Shown piece after piece: positions 43,901 to 51,439 of a DNA stretch of 64,000 nucleotides. Position 1 is the first letter of the stretch, and each line of letters opens with the position of its first letter. The position numbers and the translations under genes were made by a program. The DNA is from Flavonifractor sp052065355. GTDB taxonomy: Bacteria; Bacillota; Clostridia; Oscillospirales; Oscillospiraceae. Location of the stretch: positions 163,887 through 227,886 of the forward strand of contig NZ_JBQHUF010000004.1 in assembly GCF_052065355.1 (NCBI RefSeq). Direction: 5' to 3'. The notes under the pieces are model-generated. The model made no database searches. It was given only the letters and a program-made list of their open reading frames with translations, and was not told the DNA's origin.

Positions 43901-44358
43901 ACATGCCCATGTCCCGGGCCATGTTCGTCACCGTGCTGTGGCGCATGGCGGGCAGCCCGGCGGCGGAAGGCGAGGTCACCTTCACCGACCTGACCGACGA
44001 CTGGTACCGCGACGCGGTGCAGTGGGCCGTGGCCAACGGCATTGCCGAGGGCTACAACGCCCAGACCTTCGGTCCCAACGACCTGGTGAACCGGGAGCAG
44101 ATGTGCGTGTTCCTGGGCCGGTTCCTGGATTACCTGGGCTGGACCCTGAACGAGAGCTCCGAGAGCATCGACTTTGCTGACAGCGACAGCATCAGCCCCT
44201 GGGCAACGGAAGATGTGGACTACTGCACCCGGACCGGCCTTGTAGAGGGCGTGGGCGAAAACACCTTCGCTCCCCTGCAGAGCGCCAGCCGTATGGAGGT
44301 CAGTACCCTCCTGGCCCGCTTCGTGACGAAGCTGGTTGAAAATTACTGCGACATATGA
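31981..44358 (+). CDS. Giant SLH-anchored multidomain surface protein (4125 residues)
   Basis: An exported protein starting at ATG 31981 behind GAAGGAGG. Signal peptide: RLLSAGLAILILFQVSGSAL, cleavage probably near ALA-YV. Residues ~68-137 and ~334-425 are Calx-beta-like (VEVTIQRVGG-type strand, GQDYAATSGTL). A Pro/Ser/Thr-rich linker lies at ~1411-1453 (TPTTPPSGGSTTPP). Long hydrophobic or amphipathic beta-type stretches occur at ~1456-1525, ~1781-1820 and ~1843-1875. CARDB-like segments begin near 2780 (DLGVEDLKVSVAEL), and an Ala/Glu-rich coiled coil lies at ~3729-3790. Three SLH modules end the protein (~3941-4118; WYRDAVQWAVANGIAEGY is the clearest) and would bind cell-wall polymers. A role in adhesion or substrate contact is inferred. 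Cysteines are few. The gene for a secreted protease follows. Confidence 0.9.
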   Translation: MSTKRWSAMWKRLLSAGLAILILFQVSGSALAYVVAGESTAPTFLTYTDAEGNTQTVDENWAESFPYGAFAFETSGLAVKEGESGVIKVYRLGGTTGRATAYLSYEPILIQGEDGEAVYDYAISADDVNIQVEDPLPRAQYDPVGMPPAPQVGNASVSADPDEQGYILRLSQAADAYQWQILYEDTWQDIDEATTAEVPADLEFIDSGSYDYRCVYTVDGVDYCSVSLLGEAYERPEEEVVPEAPADLDLNAEPTYTALDLQGEDDPYSGWAFELIFAEGEWVKEIHVDALPDELAEAEETAALTIWGCEGGQVLEGADTLLLRVEDINEPEPSTLGFIVSDVTVDKADGTAEVTIQRVGGTQTPVTVQYATADGTALAGQDYAATSGTLMFYAGVTSLPVTVELIDDGVATDEQVWFDINLSELLGDDDCQLTQSTVRVNLFNSGTGTGDNLATQLYDPEAVDVSSGVVESGTAANSGSSAVSGIQQAGEEPESVYSTLVDPGSDGDLSLQSYAPSLKVISFANPSNAWGGTVDAAQKGYWEITDDPGSDTSLNQKGDEISGVGKDYNGAVKVTLDKGIALFSRRDATAKLKASGWEAMGGSADISGQLFSGYNASIETRMGHDTASLSGLSYLYSYTMPRFILSQGSWNLIYNPRYINRYGSGPWDKDWTIRASDDNQNFKNPFSGSYSGSFSFSGKLDMVIDMPFQSYSSGETDTLNDKSMVWLKKLDLTRRTFASNAFYTEVSTPNDANTAPDSCAVLTDSNYSGFQPKVEIVSGEGGVDGSNRLYVGSTIKVTAGTVPAGYQPENVVVYQSTDGGATWNRFTKFGNGSYDAASKSYTFTLVGSASNPLNQADLNAQYKFRVCYSRTATVTVDFSPSIPRAEDGQTIDTTKYSYPLNGYNGGSDHGFTTGVNANITYGYSTFDSNTGDFSTTTTSTSTAKPTSLNDTTWSFSGKNLQWVEFNLDPDDLLLINGKVYPGNQRIYLRESDLAGNLSVIYYHEDYQTGQSAMTTAISWMAVYWDGNGNGKIDGSYNETNSSFTLDETSGDQFCGYIEAGSINETLLAPRKNDAGQYCQYFIKVCYTMTPRSLVLPEGASDSDRAQVLPAFTTSLNRDSAAYSQLTDEQKGYRYIVSGKTKQSSSAAEDYSSDNHVMYGEAANARTTLDIPLGGDYSPPELKTENGETVYTWSPNFQGKILYTISNPEPITIENSVAGPTEVTSAYTMTRDDYGALSGYTYTADGLNKMNGYLSSFTGATTFALVSQEQEFTTDQILQNPSGSSAVPDSVTLSGYSTFPDAEYLKQMSNGDSPDVGGIDMDESGSSMPEFNLDLGIDLGSTQIAATDYVTILMNGNQVGFAIGLPLGSVGKDGAGFADTNKEAWTQFQTFFKQSQFRGDESYKKAQTEYNRTHPSPAPSAATGTPTTPPSGGSTTPPATSAAPQPSASPMDKSKFRSMSFSVGFAVGMAFLFEYNPLDNDYYFEGMTISCSASLSFRLQFRLTVCPIVYVYFQVNAGIEAVTGLGVIRDSVEVDTPRINAKNAATVDNQVKLTYMTRPSATGAVITQADYDKLSGEQKQNYSPLGVDGYYYDSATYTSADSAREVYLETKAYFLTGTQYGVLTDSEKESYTAAQVSGGQVGYFYNSRNYNSYDEAMAAYDEATSWSFITDYKAFNIRFDGKISIEVYQKDGDDWVPSERTEIVPGSGIYSSEYLSGFLTSDGKSDTQVVLKTQDGMKLDEEVKVVIRALDYDEENTMDVSTISYLSEIQDIRNEVYWKGISITPSLALEIGAGLGVELLKLELYAKASLDATFLLGVYNENYDPYDEDRSNDNKYEPASVDSFNFSIGLGLRVVLLFFTFELDAISYNISYEDGEWTKSTSAMNSSIQSLSEDGYEGVTIRLPQGTEQKLYTPQDNAQPELSTQAYDPTDPNVPFQLSGYGSSVDAANLGTDMLSGGDYKVVTAGDRNFIVYTISRSNATGVDVPQLVMSELTRVNTGTSEAPAYKYGLANPYDNSNTNQLYIVLDDDATGDLDFDVWVEESTSGSTTTYTIHTAWVSYADQAPTEPSKPSGDPYGGMDGDNYQAIAKPEAGSYYTTTGTTYDKAAYDGLTDEQKGWCEETTPGTTWTEYKSGSAGTYGSLADAKAAYTADLNSYNEWFAYYQSLANYNAYLQNQLKTAAQNTVLKTASWKYTSTPTSTEGDSEPAISNDSGFSTPVRAGGDGNGASDSIGYVFSPASLGDGSVMFFGSTLTQDDGTAYKAYTDFLDNSSMADEDYLDYLKTVKKSSLDTLGTQSNLNLAYQTSSGWMTESVALADNQTLSNVEFTQLDGAYYLAYTTQQDTYADGDHITVNRLFLRKVTMTSDDSGAVTIDWGTPYLLRTTRDYDLDKGTDGVYNNSGLVTAHDSPYFSNLSFLTAQIDADMLTGTEESFTTQAVAEHTFLLFEMNGATYIILDDSLESITTSGTGTIHPFFTGQMLENEDGSKTQDASGKLEVTIGADQDGNLFAVYVGSVPNTTNNALYLSAYDANTNTWGDGVMLAMRNMDTYEASIRYGWGDRTTQAAYYNLTEDEVKQLYPDYADDIIDNLKAYPDDLGDKSSLTFSNIQAIQGVNGELLVVTQGALSELEVASYTSGGETKYTVMPKYDANGMNSSLGMYAISYSKGSQKLGEGDISFGQADFGVGSELYVSLSVVNTGDTAFRGSENQPITATLSVAGKDIAAWTIQDNIRSGQTLMLDGDCLPLPRDLQTGDKFTLTLTEDQSYAGGSPVTIDLFTVEELPDLGVEDLKVSVAELSTDGTTTTLNVEFTAANRGSADAKGVYAQFAYATGTDANGETTYAVLPLTNNNLTVDQQVPLTTQDASTDADLANGILRLYNATDGSDDLSTGYGRKVHGTIQVPSSVFTMGESEHFELKIELFSAADSTSSNVGLLSAEHKEYNSANNAQTAVVQALTNYTAPPSLIIPMGTTTLIPVSAVSSRGTNPALSVTEIGDEDGMNIGILNYRQSSANAGATEGVLSITPSKAGTGVIHLYDADTESEYAVAFTVTDAMEGIDIYNDNGAFTFKNVDGSVYDENGLNQNWKFQNMPSWGEGSNKETPLRGNLSYGETGATFTFRTVAESFDLYFDGTVEITSPDYPGFRGGTYTGTAGSTPTRIELGTNPDNTPYTITVKVTSAYAWFDRLVEQYSGGTVPVPDYDGVNPLFIWSRSFPATASIDSSSGTTIPLSVYVLDNNGLSYLSINGTRYDANSAGVTVLDTGSEDSLLWRYDFGEISANGNYEITAADISGNTTSTTLIVDWFNTSVSGDPDTVSVPQYDADFYLDADKWTGTPIGKNDINKLNITFTEESGNTKTESNTHEVYSFDGSDFTKMLPQEDGGAVFKISGNGIYWTRTVNNDNTWTAKVVYMGQVDGDLPGLELTFNENTKALLWGAYKEGATASNITNVTINGYKVNTQEGKNLYGSLPISYNGAYTLTATDAGGNENQLSITVSSIKLDLTGCTATPTGSWDQDRTNGKVDVDLSTATGGTYNEGDSNKADNSYLARYEAVIVPADYDLSGLAGDTQLVWTAVNKDNGFKYTFENLKPGDYLVVVRDAVDTANVNTLPVTVADDAITVSGATLPASNHSAKDGQAVATITGGNSRAYEFAIVPAPKYEPAIDDESGEPLDPTLADFLALDTPESSVDDIVWHPASDAAATLKATTFTALQANQYMIAVRGVYGVDDAVIDELVAAGETLNAAKEALAAAEEESKNPVEGQEPPTEEELEQLREAVETAQAAYDLKAKAVSDASAPAYADPASDYWNGVDVILVTVESSYIDSGTYSNLDRLAADHNGAVVYHIKSVKDDLTSADCATVVQANQKVDVVLTGDGLSLFIPKGTLTTGFDVNRLIVQPSQAKDGLVVQYTDLDGNVSILPWCLVSDGSVQYIVVGMGDYTLVPGSVDFDDIAGLWGTDYIDFTSRRELFQGTGENLFSPDMPMSRAMFVTVLWRMAGSPAAEGEVTFTDLTDDWYRDAVQWAVANGIAEGYNAQTFGPNDLVNREQMCVFLGRFLDYLGWTLNESSESIDFADSDSISPWATEDVDYCTRTGLVEGVGENTFAPLQSASRMEVSTLLARFVTKLVENYCDI

Positions 44359-44367
44359 GACAATGAA

Positions 44368-44400
44368 GTCTGCGGGGACCGCTGCGCGGTCCCCGCAGAC
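44368..44400 (+). promoter_or_regulatory. Perfect 15-bp hairpin between surface protein and protease genes
   Basis: GTCTGCGGGGACCGC (44368-44382) pairs with 44386-44400 around TGC. No T-run follows, so it is a poor terminator. It may protect the upstream mRNA or lower expression of the protease. Confidence 0.55.
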
Positions 44401-44423
44401 TATCCTGGAGGAAGGTGTGCCGG

Positions 44424-45812
44424 TTGAGACGTTTTCTTGCTTTGATCCTGACGATTCTAACCGCTGTCTCGCTTGCTGTTCCTCTCCCTGTACTGGCGGC
44501 GGAAGAACCGGCGGCAGACTTTGACGGCTACCTGGTACGCCTGAATGAAACGGGAGAGGCAGACAGTCTGACCCTGCTGGGCACAGACAGCTGCTCGGAG
44601 GTGTCTGAGGGGCTCTGCCTGGTGGAGGACCTGGACACCGTCCAGGCCATGGACCAGCTGGGGCTGGTGGAGTATTACGAGCCCAATTACCGGCTGGAGC
44701 TGCTGGACGCAGGCGAATATACCCCCACCCAGTGGAACCTGCTGGCGACGAATGCCCAGGCCGCCTGGGAACACACCGATGCCGGCGGACGCTTCGATGC
44801 CCGGGGCGACGGAGTGACGGTAGCCATCATTGACTCGGGCGTCTGGGCTGAGCACACAGACTTTGACCAGGCGAACATCCTGCCTTATTTTGATGTGGCG
44901 GGCACCGCCAGCGGCGTGGACGGCTGGCACGGCACCTTTGTGGCCGGGGTCATTGCCGCCCAGGTGGGCAACGGCATGGGCGTGGACGGGGTGACCCCCG
45001 ATGTGACCATCCTGCCCATCTGCGTGACCAAAAACGGAAACGCCACAGTCGCCCATCTGGTATCGGCCATCGATTACGCCGTGGAGCAGGGTGTGGACGT
45101 GATCAACCTGAGCATCGGCGGCAACAATGCCGCCCAGGCTATGGAGGAGGCCTGCCGCCGGGCGCTGGATGCCGGGATCATCCTGGTGGCCGCCGCCGGA
45201 AATTACAAAGCGGGCCAGACCCAGAGCAGCAGCATCTACATGTATCCCGCATCCTTCGACGGCGTGGTCAGCGTGTCCGCCTGCAGGCAGGACGGACAGC
45301 AGGTGGTGTTCGACGACAGCTACTCCTATTTCAACGACCAGGTCACCGTTTCCGCCCCGGGCACAGACATCCAGTCTCTCTACCCGGACGGCGGCGTGGC
45401 CACCAGGGAGGGAACCTCCTTTGCCGCCCCCATGGTGACCGCCATGGCCGCCATGGCCAAGCAGCGCTGTCCGGACATCACCCCGGAGGCCTTTATGCAG
45501 CTGCTCTGCGCCTCCGCCACCGACCTGGGTGAGCCGGGCTACGACATCTACTACGGTCACGGCCTGGTGGATATCGCCGCCTTCCTGGAGGCTCTGGATG
45601 AGAGCTTCCCCGCCGCCCCGGAGATCTGTTACTTCGCCCAGTATGCCGCCAACGGCCAAATGCTGACGGTGACGCAGCTGCCCGGCGGAGAGGCAGACCT
45701 GGAAACGGTGGAGATCGTGGATGGCGCCGTGCTGGGTAAGCTGTTCCGGCTGGACGACACCGGCGCTCCTCTGAGTGAGGCACAGATCATCACTCTGGAC
45801 CCGTCTAACTAA
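44424..45812 (+). CDS. Secreted subtilisin-like serine protease (S8 family)
   Basis: A 462-residue protease. The start is set at TTG 44424 because GGAGGAAGG (44407-44415) overlaps the alternative GTG 44415. Signal peptide: MRRFLALILTILTAVSLAVP. Residues ~30-100 look like an inhibitor-type propeptide. The catalytic triad is complete: Asp137 (AIIDSGV), His169 (GWHGTFVAGVIA) and Ser332 (GTSFAAPMV), with the oxyanion Asn in AAAGNY. The C-terminal ~90 residues form a small extra beta region. It lacks an SLH or sortase motif, so it is probably released. Its place after the SLH giant suggests maturation or turnover of that protein (inference). Confidence 0.93.
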   Translation: MRRFLALILTILTAVSLAVPLPVLAAEEPAADFDGYLVRLNETGEADSLTLLGTDSCSEVSEGLCLVEDLDTVQAMDQLGLVEYYEPNYRLELLDAGEYTPTQWNLLATNAQAAWEHTDAGGRFDARGDGVTVAIIDSGVWAEHTDFDQANILPYFDVAGTASGVDGWHGTFVAGVIAAQVGNGMGVDGVTPDVTILPICVTKNGNATVAHLVSAIDYAVEQGVDVINLSIGGNNAAQAMEEACRRALDAGIILVAAAGNYKAGQTQSSSIYMYPASFDGVVSVSACRQDGQQVVFDDSYSYFNDQVTVSAPGTDIQSLYPDGGVATREGTSFAAPMVTAMAAMAKQRCPDITPEAFMQLLCASATDLGEPGYDIYYGHGLVDIAAFLEALDESFPAAPEICYFAQYAANGQMLTVTQLPGGEADLETVEIVDGAVLGKLFRLDDTGAPLSEAQIITLDPSN

Positions 45813-45829
45813 ACAAAAGCGCACAGAAT

Positions 45830-45869
45830 ACGCCGGGGGCTGCAAAAAAGACAGCCCCCGGCGTAAAAT
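45830..45869 (+). terminator. Terminator after the protease gene
   Basis: ACGCCGGGGGCTG (45830-45842) pairs perfectly with 45852-45864, followed by AAAATTTTTC. A TATAAT at 45899-45904 downstream may be the -10 of the fumarase promoter; no clear -35. Confidence 0.85.
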
Positions 45870-45957
45870 TTTTCATGGTCCTGCCGCCCTCGCGGGTGTA
45901 TAATGGCATTTATGAGACACGCCGCCCCTCCGGGCGGGAGAAAGAGAGGTTCAGCGG

Positions 45958-47322
<1,365 letters not shown>

Positions 47323-47343
47323 GCTTAGAAAGAAGGAATCAAA

Positions 47344-48513
47344 ATGGATGTAAATCAGCAATCCCTGGAGCTGCACCGGCAGCTGGCAGGAAAGATCGAA
47401 GTGGTGGCCCGCAAGCATGTGGAGACCCGGGAGGACCTGTCCCTGCTGTACACCCCCGGCGTGGCCGAGCCCTGCCGGGCCATCGTCAAGGACTATGAGG
47501 AATCCTTCCGGCTCACCCGCCGGGGCAATCTGGTGGCTGTCATCACCGACGGCTCCGCCGTGCTGGGTCTGGGGGATATCGGCCCCGCCGCCGGCATGCC
47601 GGTGATGGAGGGCAAGTGCGCTCTGTTCAAAGAATTCGCCGGAGTGGACGCCTTCCCCATCTGCGTGGACACCAAGGACGTGGACAAGCTGGTGGAGACC
47701 ATCTATCTGATCTCCAAGAGCTTCGGCGGCATCAATCTGGAGGACATCGCCGCCCCCCGGTGCTTTGAGGTGGAGCGGCGGCTGAAGGAGCTGTGCGACA
47801 TCCCCGTGTTCCACGACGATCAGCACGGCACCGCCATCGTAGTGGCCGCCGCCATGCTCAACGCCGCCAAGGTCACCGGCAAGCAGCTGGGACAGATGAA
47901 GATCGTCATCAACGGAGCCGGGGCCGCCGGCATCGTCATCGGCAAGTTGCTCATTTCCATGGGCTTCGGCAATGTGGTCATGTGCGATTTGGGCGGCATC
48001 ATCTGCGAAGGGGATTCCGGCCTCAACCCCGGTCAGGAGGAGATCTCCCACATTTCCAATCTGGACCACGAGCACGGCACTCTGGCCGACGCCCTGAAGG
48101 GAGCCGACGCCTTTGTGGGCGTGTCCCGGCCCAACCTGGTCACCGCCGAAATGGTATCCACCATGAAGCAGGGTATCGTGTTTGCCATGGCCAACCCCAC
48201 CCCGGAGATCATGCCCGACCAGGCCAAACAGGGCGGCGCCGCCGTCATCGGCACCGGCCGGTCCGATTTCCCCAATCAGATCAACAACGTGCTGGTCTTC
48301 CCCGGCATCTTCAAGGGTGCCCTGGCCGTCCGGGCCAAGGAGATCACCGAGGAGATGAAGGTGGCCGCCGCCAAGGCTCTGGCCGGACTGGTGCCCGCCC
48401 ATCAGCTGAGTGCGGAATATATCCTCCCCTCCGCCCTGGACAAGAGCCTGGCAGACGCCGTGGCACAGGCGGTGGCAGACACCGCCCGCGCCACAGGAGT
48501 CGCCCGGCTGTGA
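47344..48513 (+). CDS. NAD(P)-dependent malic enzyme (decarboxylating)
   Basis: A 389-residue protein, the short bacterial type. Visible are LSLLYTPGVAEPCRAI with the catalytic region, GLGDIGPAAGMPVMEGK, EDIAAPRCFEVERRL, the metal/substrate motif VFHDDQHGTAIV and the Rossmann glycine motif VINGAGAAGIVIG. It oxidises malate to pyruvate and CO2 and probably works with the fumarase encoded just upstream. The stop is 7 bases from the stop of the convergent epimerase gene, with only a small CCCTC/GAGGG hairpin between. Confidence 0.94.
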   Translation: MDVNQQSLELHRQLAGKIEVVARKHVETREDLSLLYTPGVAEPCRAIVKDYEESFRLTRRGNLVAVITDGSAVLGLGDIGPAAGMPVMEGKCALFKEFAGVDAFPICVDTKDVDKLVETIYLISKSFGGINLEDIAAPRCFEVERRLKELCDIPVFHDDQHGTAIVVAAAMLNAAKVTGKQLGQMKIVINGAGAAGIVIGKLLISMGFGNVVMCDLGGIICEGDSGLNPGQEEISHISNLDHEHGTLADALKGADAFVGVSRPNLVTAEMVSTMKQGIVFAMANPTPEIMPDQAKQGGAAVIGTGRSDFPNQINNVLVFPGIFKGALAVRAKEITEEMKVAAAKALAGLVPAHQLSAEYILPSALDKSLADAVAQAVADTARATGVARL

Positions 48514-48520
48514 CCCTCCG

Positions 48521-49399
48521 TCAGAGGGTCTTTGCCTGATAGCTTACGGTGCGGCTCTCGCCGGGAGCCAGGGTGATGCAGAAGGCCTTGTCCGCCAGCT
48601 CCGGGCCCTCACCGGCCACGGCGGAGCAGCCGTGCCAGGGCTCGATGCACAGATAGGGCGCCTGCTTATGGGGCATGGTCCAGAAGGCCAGCATGGGCCA
48701 GCCGGGGAAGGATACCTCCACCCCATGGCCGCTCTTCCGGCTCACCAGGCGCACCGACTCCGACTTCAGGCCCTTGAAGATCAGGGTGTCCAGCTGGTCG
48801 AACCAGTGGTAGTCCAGCGGCAGGGTATCGGTGTCCTCCAGGCAGGGCAGGGTGCGGTTCCAGTCCATCCCCTCCCCGTCGGGCACCAGGGTCTTGCAGG
48901 TCTCCCTCTGGGGGAATTTGATCTCATAATCGGTAAAGGACTCCCCCTCGTCCAGCGGGCATCGGAAGCCGGTGTGAGCGCCCACGCAGAAGGGCATGGG
49001 CTCGTCCCCGGTGTTGGCCACCGTCACGCTGGTGACAAAGCCGTCATCGGTGAGCTGCTGACGGACCGTCAGCTTGAAGGACCAGGGATAGAGGGCCAGC
49101 GTGGCCTCATTCTGCTCCAGAGTGAGCTCCGCCCAGTCCTCGCCCTGAGCGGCCACGGTAAACTCCTGCCGGCGGGCAAAGCCGTGGCGCTCCATGGACA
49201 CCTCTTTGCCCTTCACGTGGATCTTGCCGTCCTTCAGGCCCCCCACGATGGGGAAGAGCAGAGGGTTGCGGCCCGGCCAGTAGGCGGGGTCCCCGTTCCA
49301 GATGTACTCCCGGCCGGTCCCGTCCCGGTAGGACACCAGCTCGGCCCCCAGAGTCTCCACCCGGGCAGTGCGGTCACCATGCTTCAGTTCCAGTTCCAT
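48521..49399 (-). CDS. Aldose 1-epimerase family protein (LacX-like)
   Basis: A 292-residue protein of the galactose-mutarotase fold. YIWNGDPAYWPGRNPLLFPI, then HGFARRQEF and PFCVGAHTGFRCPL, follow the LacX-like subgroup (proteins encoded with lactose/tagatose genes) rather than classic GalM. It may interconvert anomers of a sugar or sugar phosphate. Start ATG 49399 has AAGGAGG upstream on the minus strand, and a near-perfect promoter lies at 49430-49458. It stands alone, away from the galactoside locus. Confidence 0.88.
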   Translation of the reverse strand: MELELKHGDRTARVETLGAELVSYRDGTGREYIWNGDPAYWPGRNPLLFPIVGGLKDGKIHVKGKEVSMERHGFARRQEFTVAAQGEDWAELTLEQNEATLALYPWSFKLTVRQQLTDDGFVTSVTVANTGDEPMPFCVGAHTGFRCPLDEGESFTDYEIKFPQRETCKTLVPDGEGMDWNRTLPCLEDTDTLPLDYHWFDQLDTLIFKGLKSESVRLVSRKSGHGVEVSFPGWPMLAFWTMPHKQAPYLCIEPWHGCSAVAGEGPELADKAFCITLAPGESRTVSYQAKTL

Positions 49400-49429
49400 A
49401 CTGTACGCCTCCTTGTTGTTCTTACCTGC

Positions 49430-49458
49430 ATTATAGCCGCCTGTACCAGTCTTTGCAA
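49430..49458 (-). promoter_or_regulatory. Promoter of the LacX-like gene
   Basis: On the minus strand TTGCAA (49453-49458) and TATAAT (49430-49435) with a 17-base spacer. Confidence 0.75.
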
Positions 49459-49470
49459 GGTGGGAAGCGT

Positions 49471-49499
49471 TTGACATCCATGGCGTTCCGGGATAAAAT
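49471..49499 (+). promoter_or_regulatory. Promoter of the TIGR04255-like/GNAT genes
   Basis: TTGACA (49471-49476) and TAAAAT (49494-49499) with a 17-base spacer. It is back-to-back with the minus-strand promoter, with only 12 bases between the two -35 boxes. Confidence 0.78.
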
Positions 49500-49533
49500 A
49501 GAACCATTCTGATATAGGAAGGAGCAGCCTATC

Positions 49534-50325
49534 ATGCTGTTTGCACCATATGAGCGGATCCAGTACGCCCGCTCCCCCCTGGTGGAGGTCATCTGCCAGC
49601 TCCGTTTCCCCACCATCCTGTCCATCGGCGCCAATGAGCCCGCCGCCTTCCAGGAGGCGGTCCGCCGGGATTTCCCCCGGTATATGGCCCGGCAGGAGCA
49701 GCTGCCGCCCAAGGTGGTGAAGAAGGGGAACGCCACCGCGCTGGAGCCCCAGAAGCCCGTCACCAACTACCACTTCGTCTCGGAGGACGGCCGGTGGAAG
49801 CTGAACCTGACCCAGAACTTTATCGCCCTGTCCACCCTGAGCTATCAGCGGTGGGAGGACTTTGCCGCCCGGCTGGATCAGCCTCTGGCCCAGTTCATCC
49901 AGATCTATCAGCCCGCTTTCTTTGAGCGCATCGGTCTGCGGTACGTCAACGCCATCTCCCGCAAGCGGCTGGGCCTGGAGGATCAGCTGTGGGACGATCT
50001 GATCCGGGACCAGTACCTGGGCATCCTGGGCCAGCCCGACGTGGAGGAATCTGAGATCACCAAGTGCGCGCTGGACGTGGAGACCCCCCTGGTGGGCGGC
50101 TACAAGATGAAGTTCCACGCCGGTCCCGGTTTGGTGGGCGGCAACCAGGGCGACAAGGAGGTCAAGTTCATCCTGGACGGGGACTTCTCCGCCGCCGGTC
50201 AGCTGACCGCCGACTCGGTGCCCGCCAAGCTGGAGGACATGCACCGCTTCGCCCTGTGCTTCTTCCGGGGCGCCGTCACCGACGAGCTGCACCAGGCCAT
50301 GGGCCCCACCCCCCTGGCGGAGTGA
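49534..50325 (+). CDS. TIGR04255-like protein of unknown function
   Basis: A 263-residue soluble protein. YARSPLVEVICQLRFP near the start, FVSEDGRWKLNLTQNFIALS in the middle and FFERIGLRYVNAI fit the sporadically distributed TIGR04255 family, whose members have no known activity and often sit in variable or defence-adjacent spots. No catalytic motif is evident. It shares a transcript with the GNAT gene that follows 5 bases after its stop. Confidence 0.7.
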   Translation: MLFAPYERIQYARSPLVEVICQLRFPTILSIGANEPAAFQEAVRRDFPRYMARQEQLPPKVVKKGNATALEPQKPVTNYHFVSEDGRWKLNLTQNFIALSTLSYQRWEDFAARLDQPLAQFIQIYQPAFFERIGLRYVNAISRKRLGLEDQLWDDLIRDQYLGILGQPDVEESEITKCALDVETPLVGGYKMKFHAGPGLVGGNQGDKEVKFILDGDFSAAGQLTADSVPAKLEDMHRFALCFFRGAVTDELHQAMGPTPLAE

Positions 50326-50330
50326 GGAAG

Positions 50331-50858
50331 ATGGCCGATATCGTGATCCGCCCCGCCCGGGCTGAGGATCTGGACGCCATCTGGCCCATGGTAAGCCGGG
50401 CGGTGGTCCACATGAACCAGCTGGGCAACCCCCAGTGGGGAGAGGACTACCCTACCCGGGACTTTTACGCCGGCGACATCAGCCGGGGTGAGCTGTACGC
50501 CGCCCTGGTGGACGGCGCTCTGGCCGGGGTGGCCTGCTTCAACACCAGCGAATCCCCCGAGTATGACCCCCTGCCCTGGACTACCCCCCGCCCGGCCATG
50601 GTCATCCACCGGATGGCAGTGGACCCCGTCTGCCAGCGCAGCGGCGTGGGAGCGGCCTTCTTCCGCTTTGCGGAAGAGCTGGCCCTCCAGCAGGGGCTCA
50701 AGGCCATGCGCATCGACACCTATTCCCTCAATGACCGGATGCAGGCCCTGATCCGGAAGATGGGCTTCACCCAGGTGGGGACCATCCATCTCCACGGACG
50801 GCCCCTACCCTACCCCTGTTTTGAGAAAAGCCTTGCAATTGGGGAAACAAGGGAATAG
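50331..50858 (+). CDS. GNAT-family N-acetyltransferase
   Basis: A 175-residue enzyme starting at ATG 50331. IRPARAEDLDAIWPMVSRAV opens the GNAT fold, IHRMAVDPVCQRSGVGAAFF is motif A for acetyl-CoA (Q/RxxGxG/A), and LRIDTYSLNDRMQALIRKMG-like sequence at the end gives motif B. The acceptor is unknown. The ribosome binding site GAGGAAG is very close to the ATG, which suggests coupling to the upstream gene. Confidence 0.85.
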   Translation: MADIVIRPARAEDLDAIWPMVSRAVVHMNQLGNPQWGEDYPTRDFYAGDISRGELYAALVDGALAGVACFNTSESPEYDPLPWTTPRPAMVIHRMAVDPVCQRSGVGAAFFRFAEELALQQGLKAMRIDTYSLNDRMQALIRKMGFTQVGTIHLHGRPLPYPCFEKSLAIGETRE

Positions 50859-50897
50859 AATAGACAGGTGTCTTGACAGAAAGGACGGTACCTGCCC

Positions 50898-51434
50898 ATG
50901 AAGAAGCTGCTGCTGGTGGTGGACTACCAAAAGGATTTTGTGGACGGCGCTCTGGGCTTTCCCGGCGCGGAAAAGCTGGACGGGCCCATTGCGGAAAAGA
51001 TTGCCGCCTATCGCTCCGCCGGGGACGACGTGGCCTTCACCCTGGACACCCACCAGGAAACCTACCTGGACACCCAGGAGGGCAGAAAGCTGCCGGTGCC
51101 CCACTGCCTGATGAACACCGAGGGCTGGCAGCTCTACGGCAAAACCGGACAGGCTTTGGACAAGAGCCGGGATACGGTCATCTGCAAACCCACCTTCCCC
51201 TCCCTGTGGCTGGGAGACTGGCTGAAGGGGCAGGGCTATGACCGCATTGAGCTGGTGGGCCTGGTGTCCTATATGTGTGTGCTGTCCAACGCCATCGTGG
51301 CCAAGGCCGCGCTGCCGGAGGCCGAGCTGGTGGTGGACGCTTCCTGCACCGCCGGGCCCGACCCCAGGCTCCACGCCAACGCCCTGGAGCTGATGGAGAC
51401 GCTCCAAATCACCGTCGTCAACCGGGAGGTTTGA
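50898..51434 (+). CDS. Nicotinamidase-like cysteine hydrolase (isochorismatase family)
   Basis: A 178-residue enzyme with the family triad Asp9 (LVVDYQKDF), Lys97 (VICKPTF) and Cys127 (VSYMCVLSNAI). The metal-site pattern DTHQETY agrees with nicotinamidases (D-x-H). It stands 5 bases before nicotinate phosphoribosyltransferase, which strongly favours nicotinamide to nicotinate conversion (pncA function) over other amides. The spacing from the visible AAAGGA to ATG 50898 is long. Confidence 0.85.
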   Translation: MKKLLLVVDYQKDFVDGALGFPGAEKLDGPIAEKIAAYRSAGDDVAFTLDTHQETYLDTQEGRKLPVPHCLMNTEGWQLYGKTGQALDKSRDTVICKPTFPSLWLGDWLKGQGYDRIELVGLVSYMCVLSNAIVAKAALPEAELVVDASCTAGPDPRLHANALELMETLQITVVNREV

Positions 51435-51439
51435 ACGCC

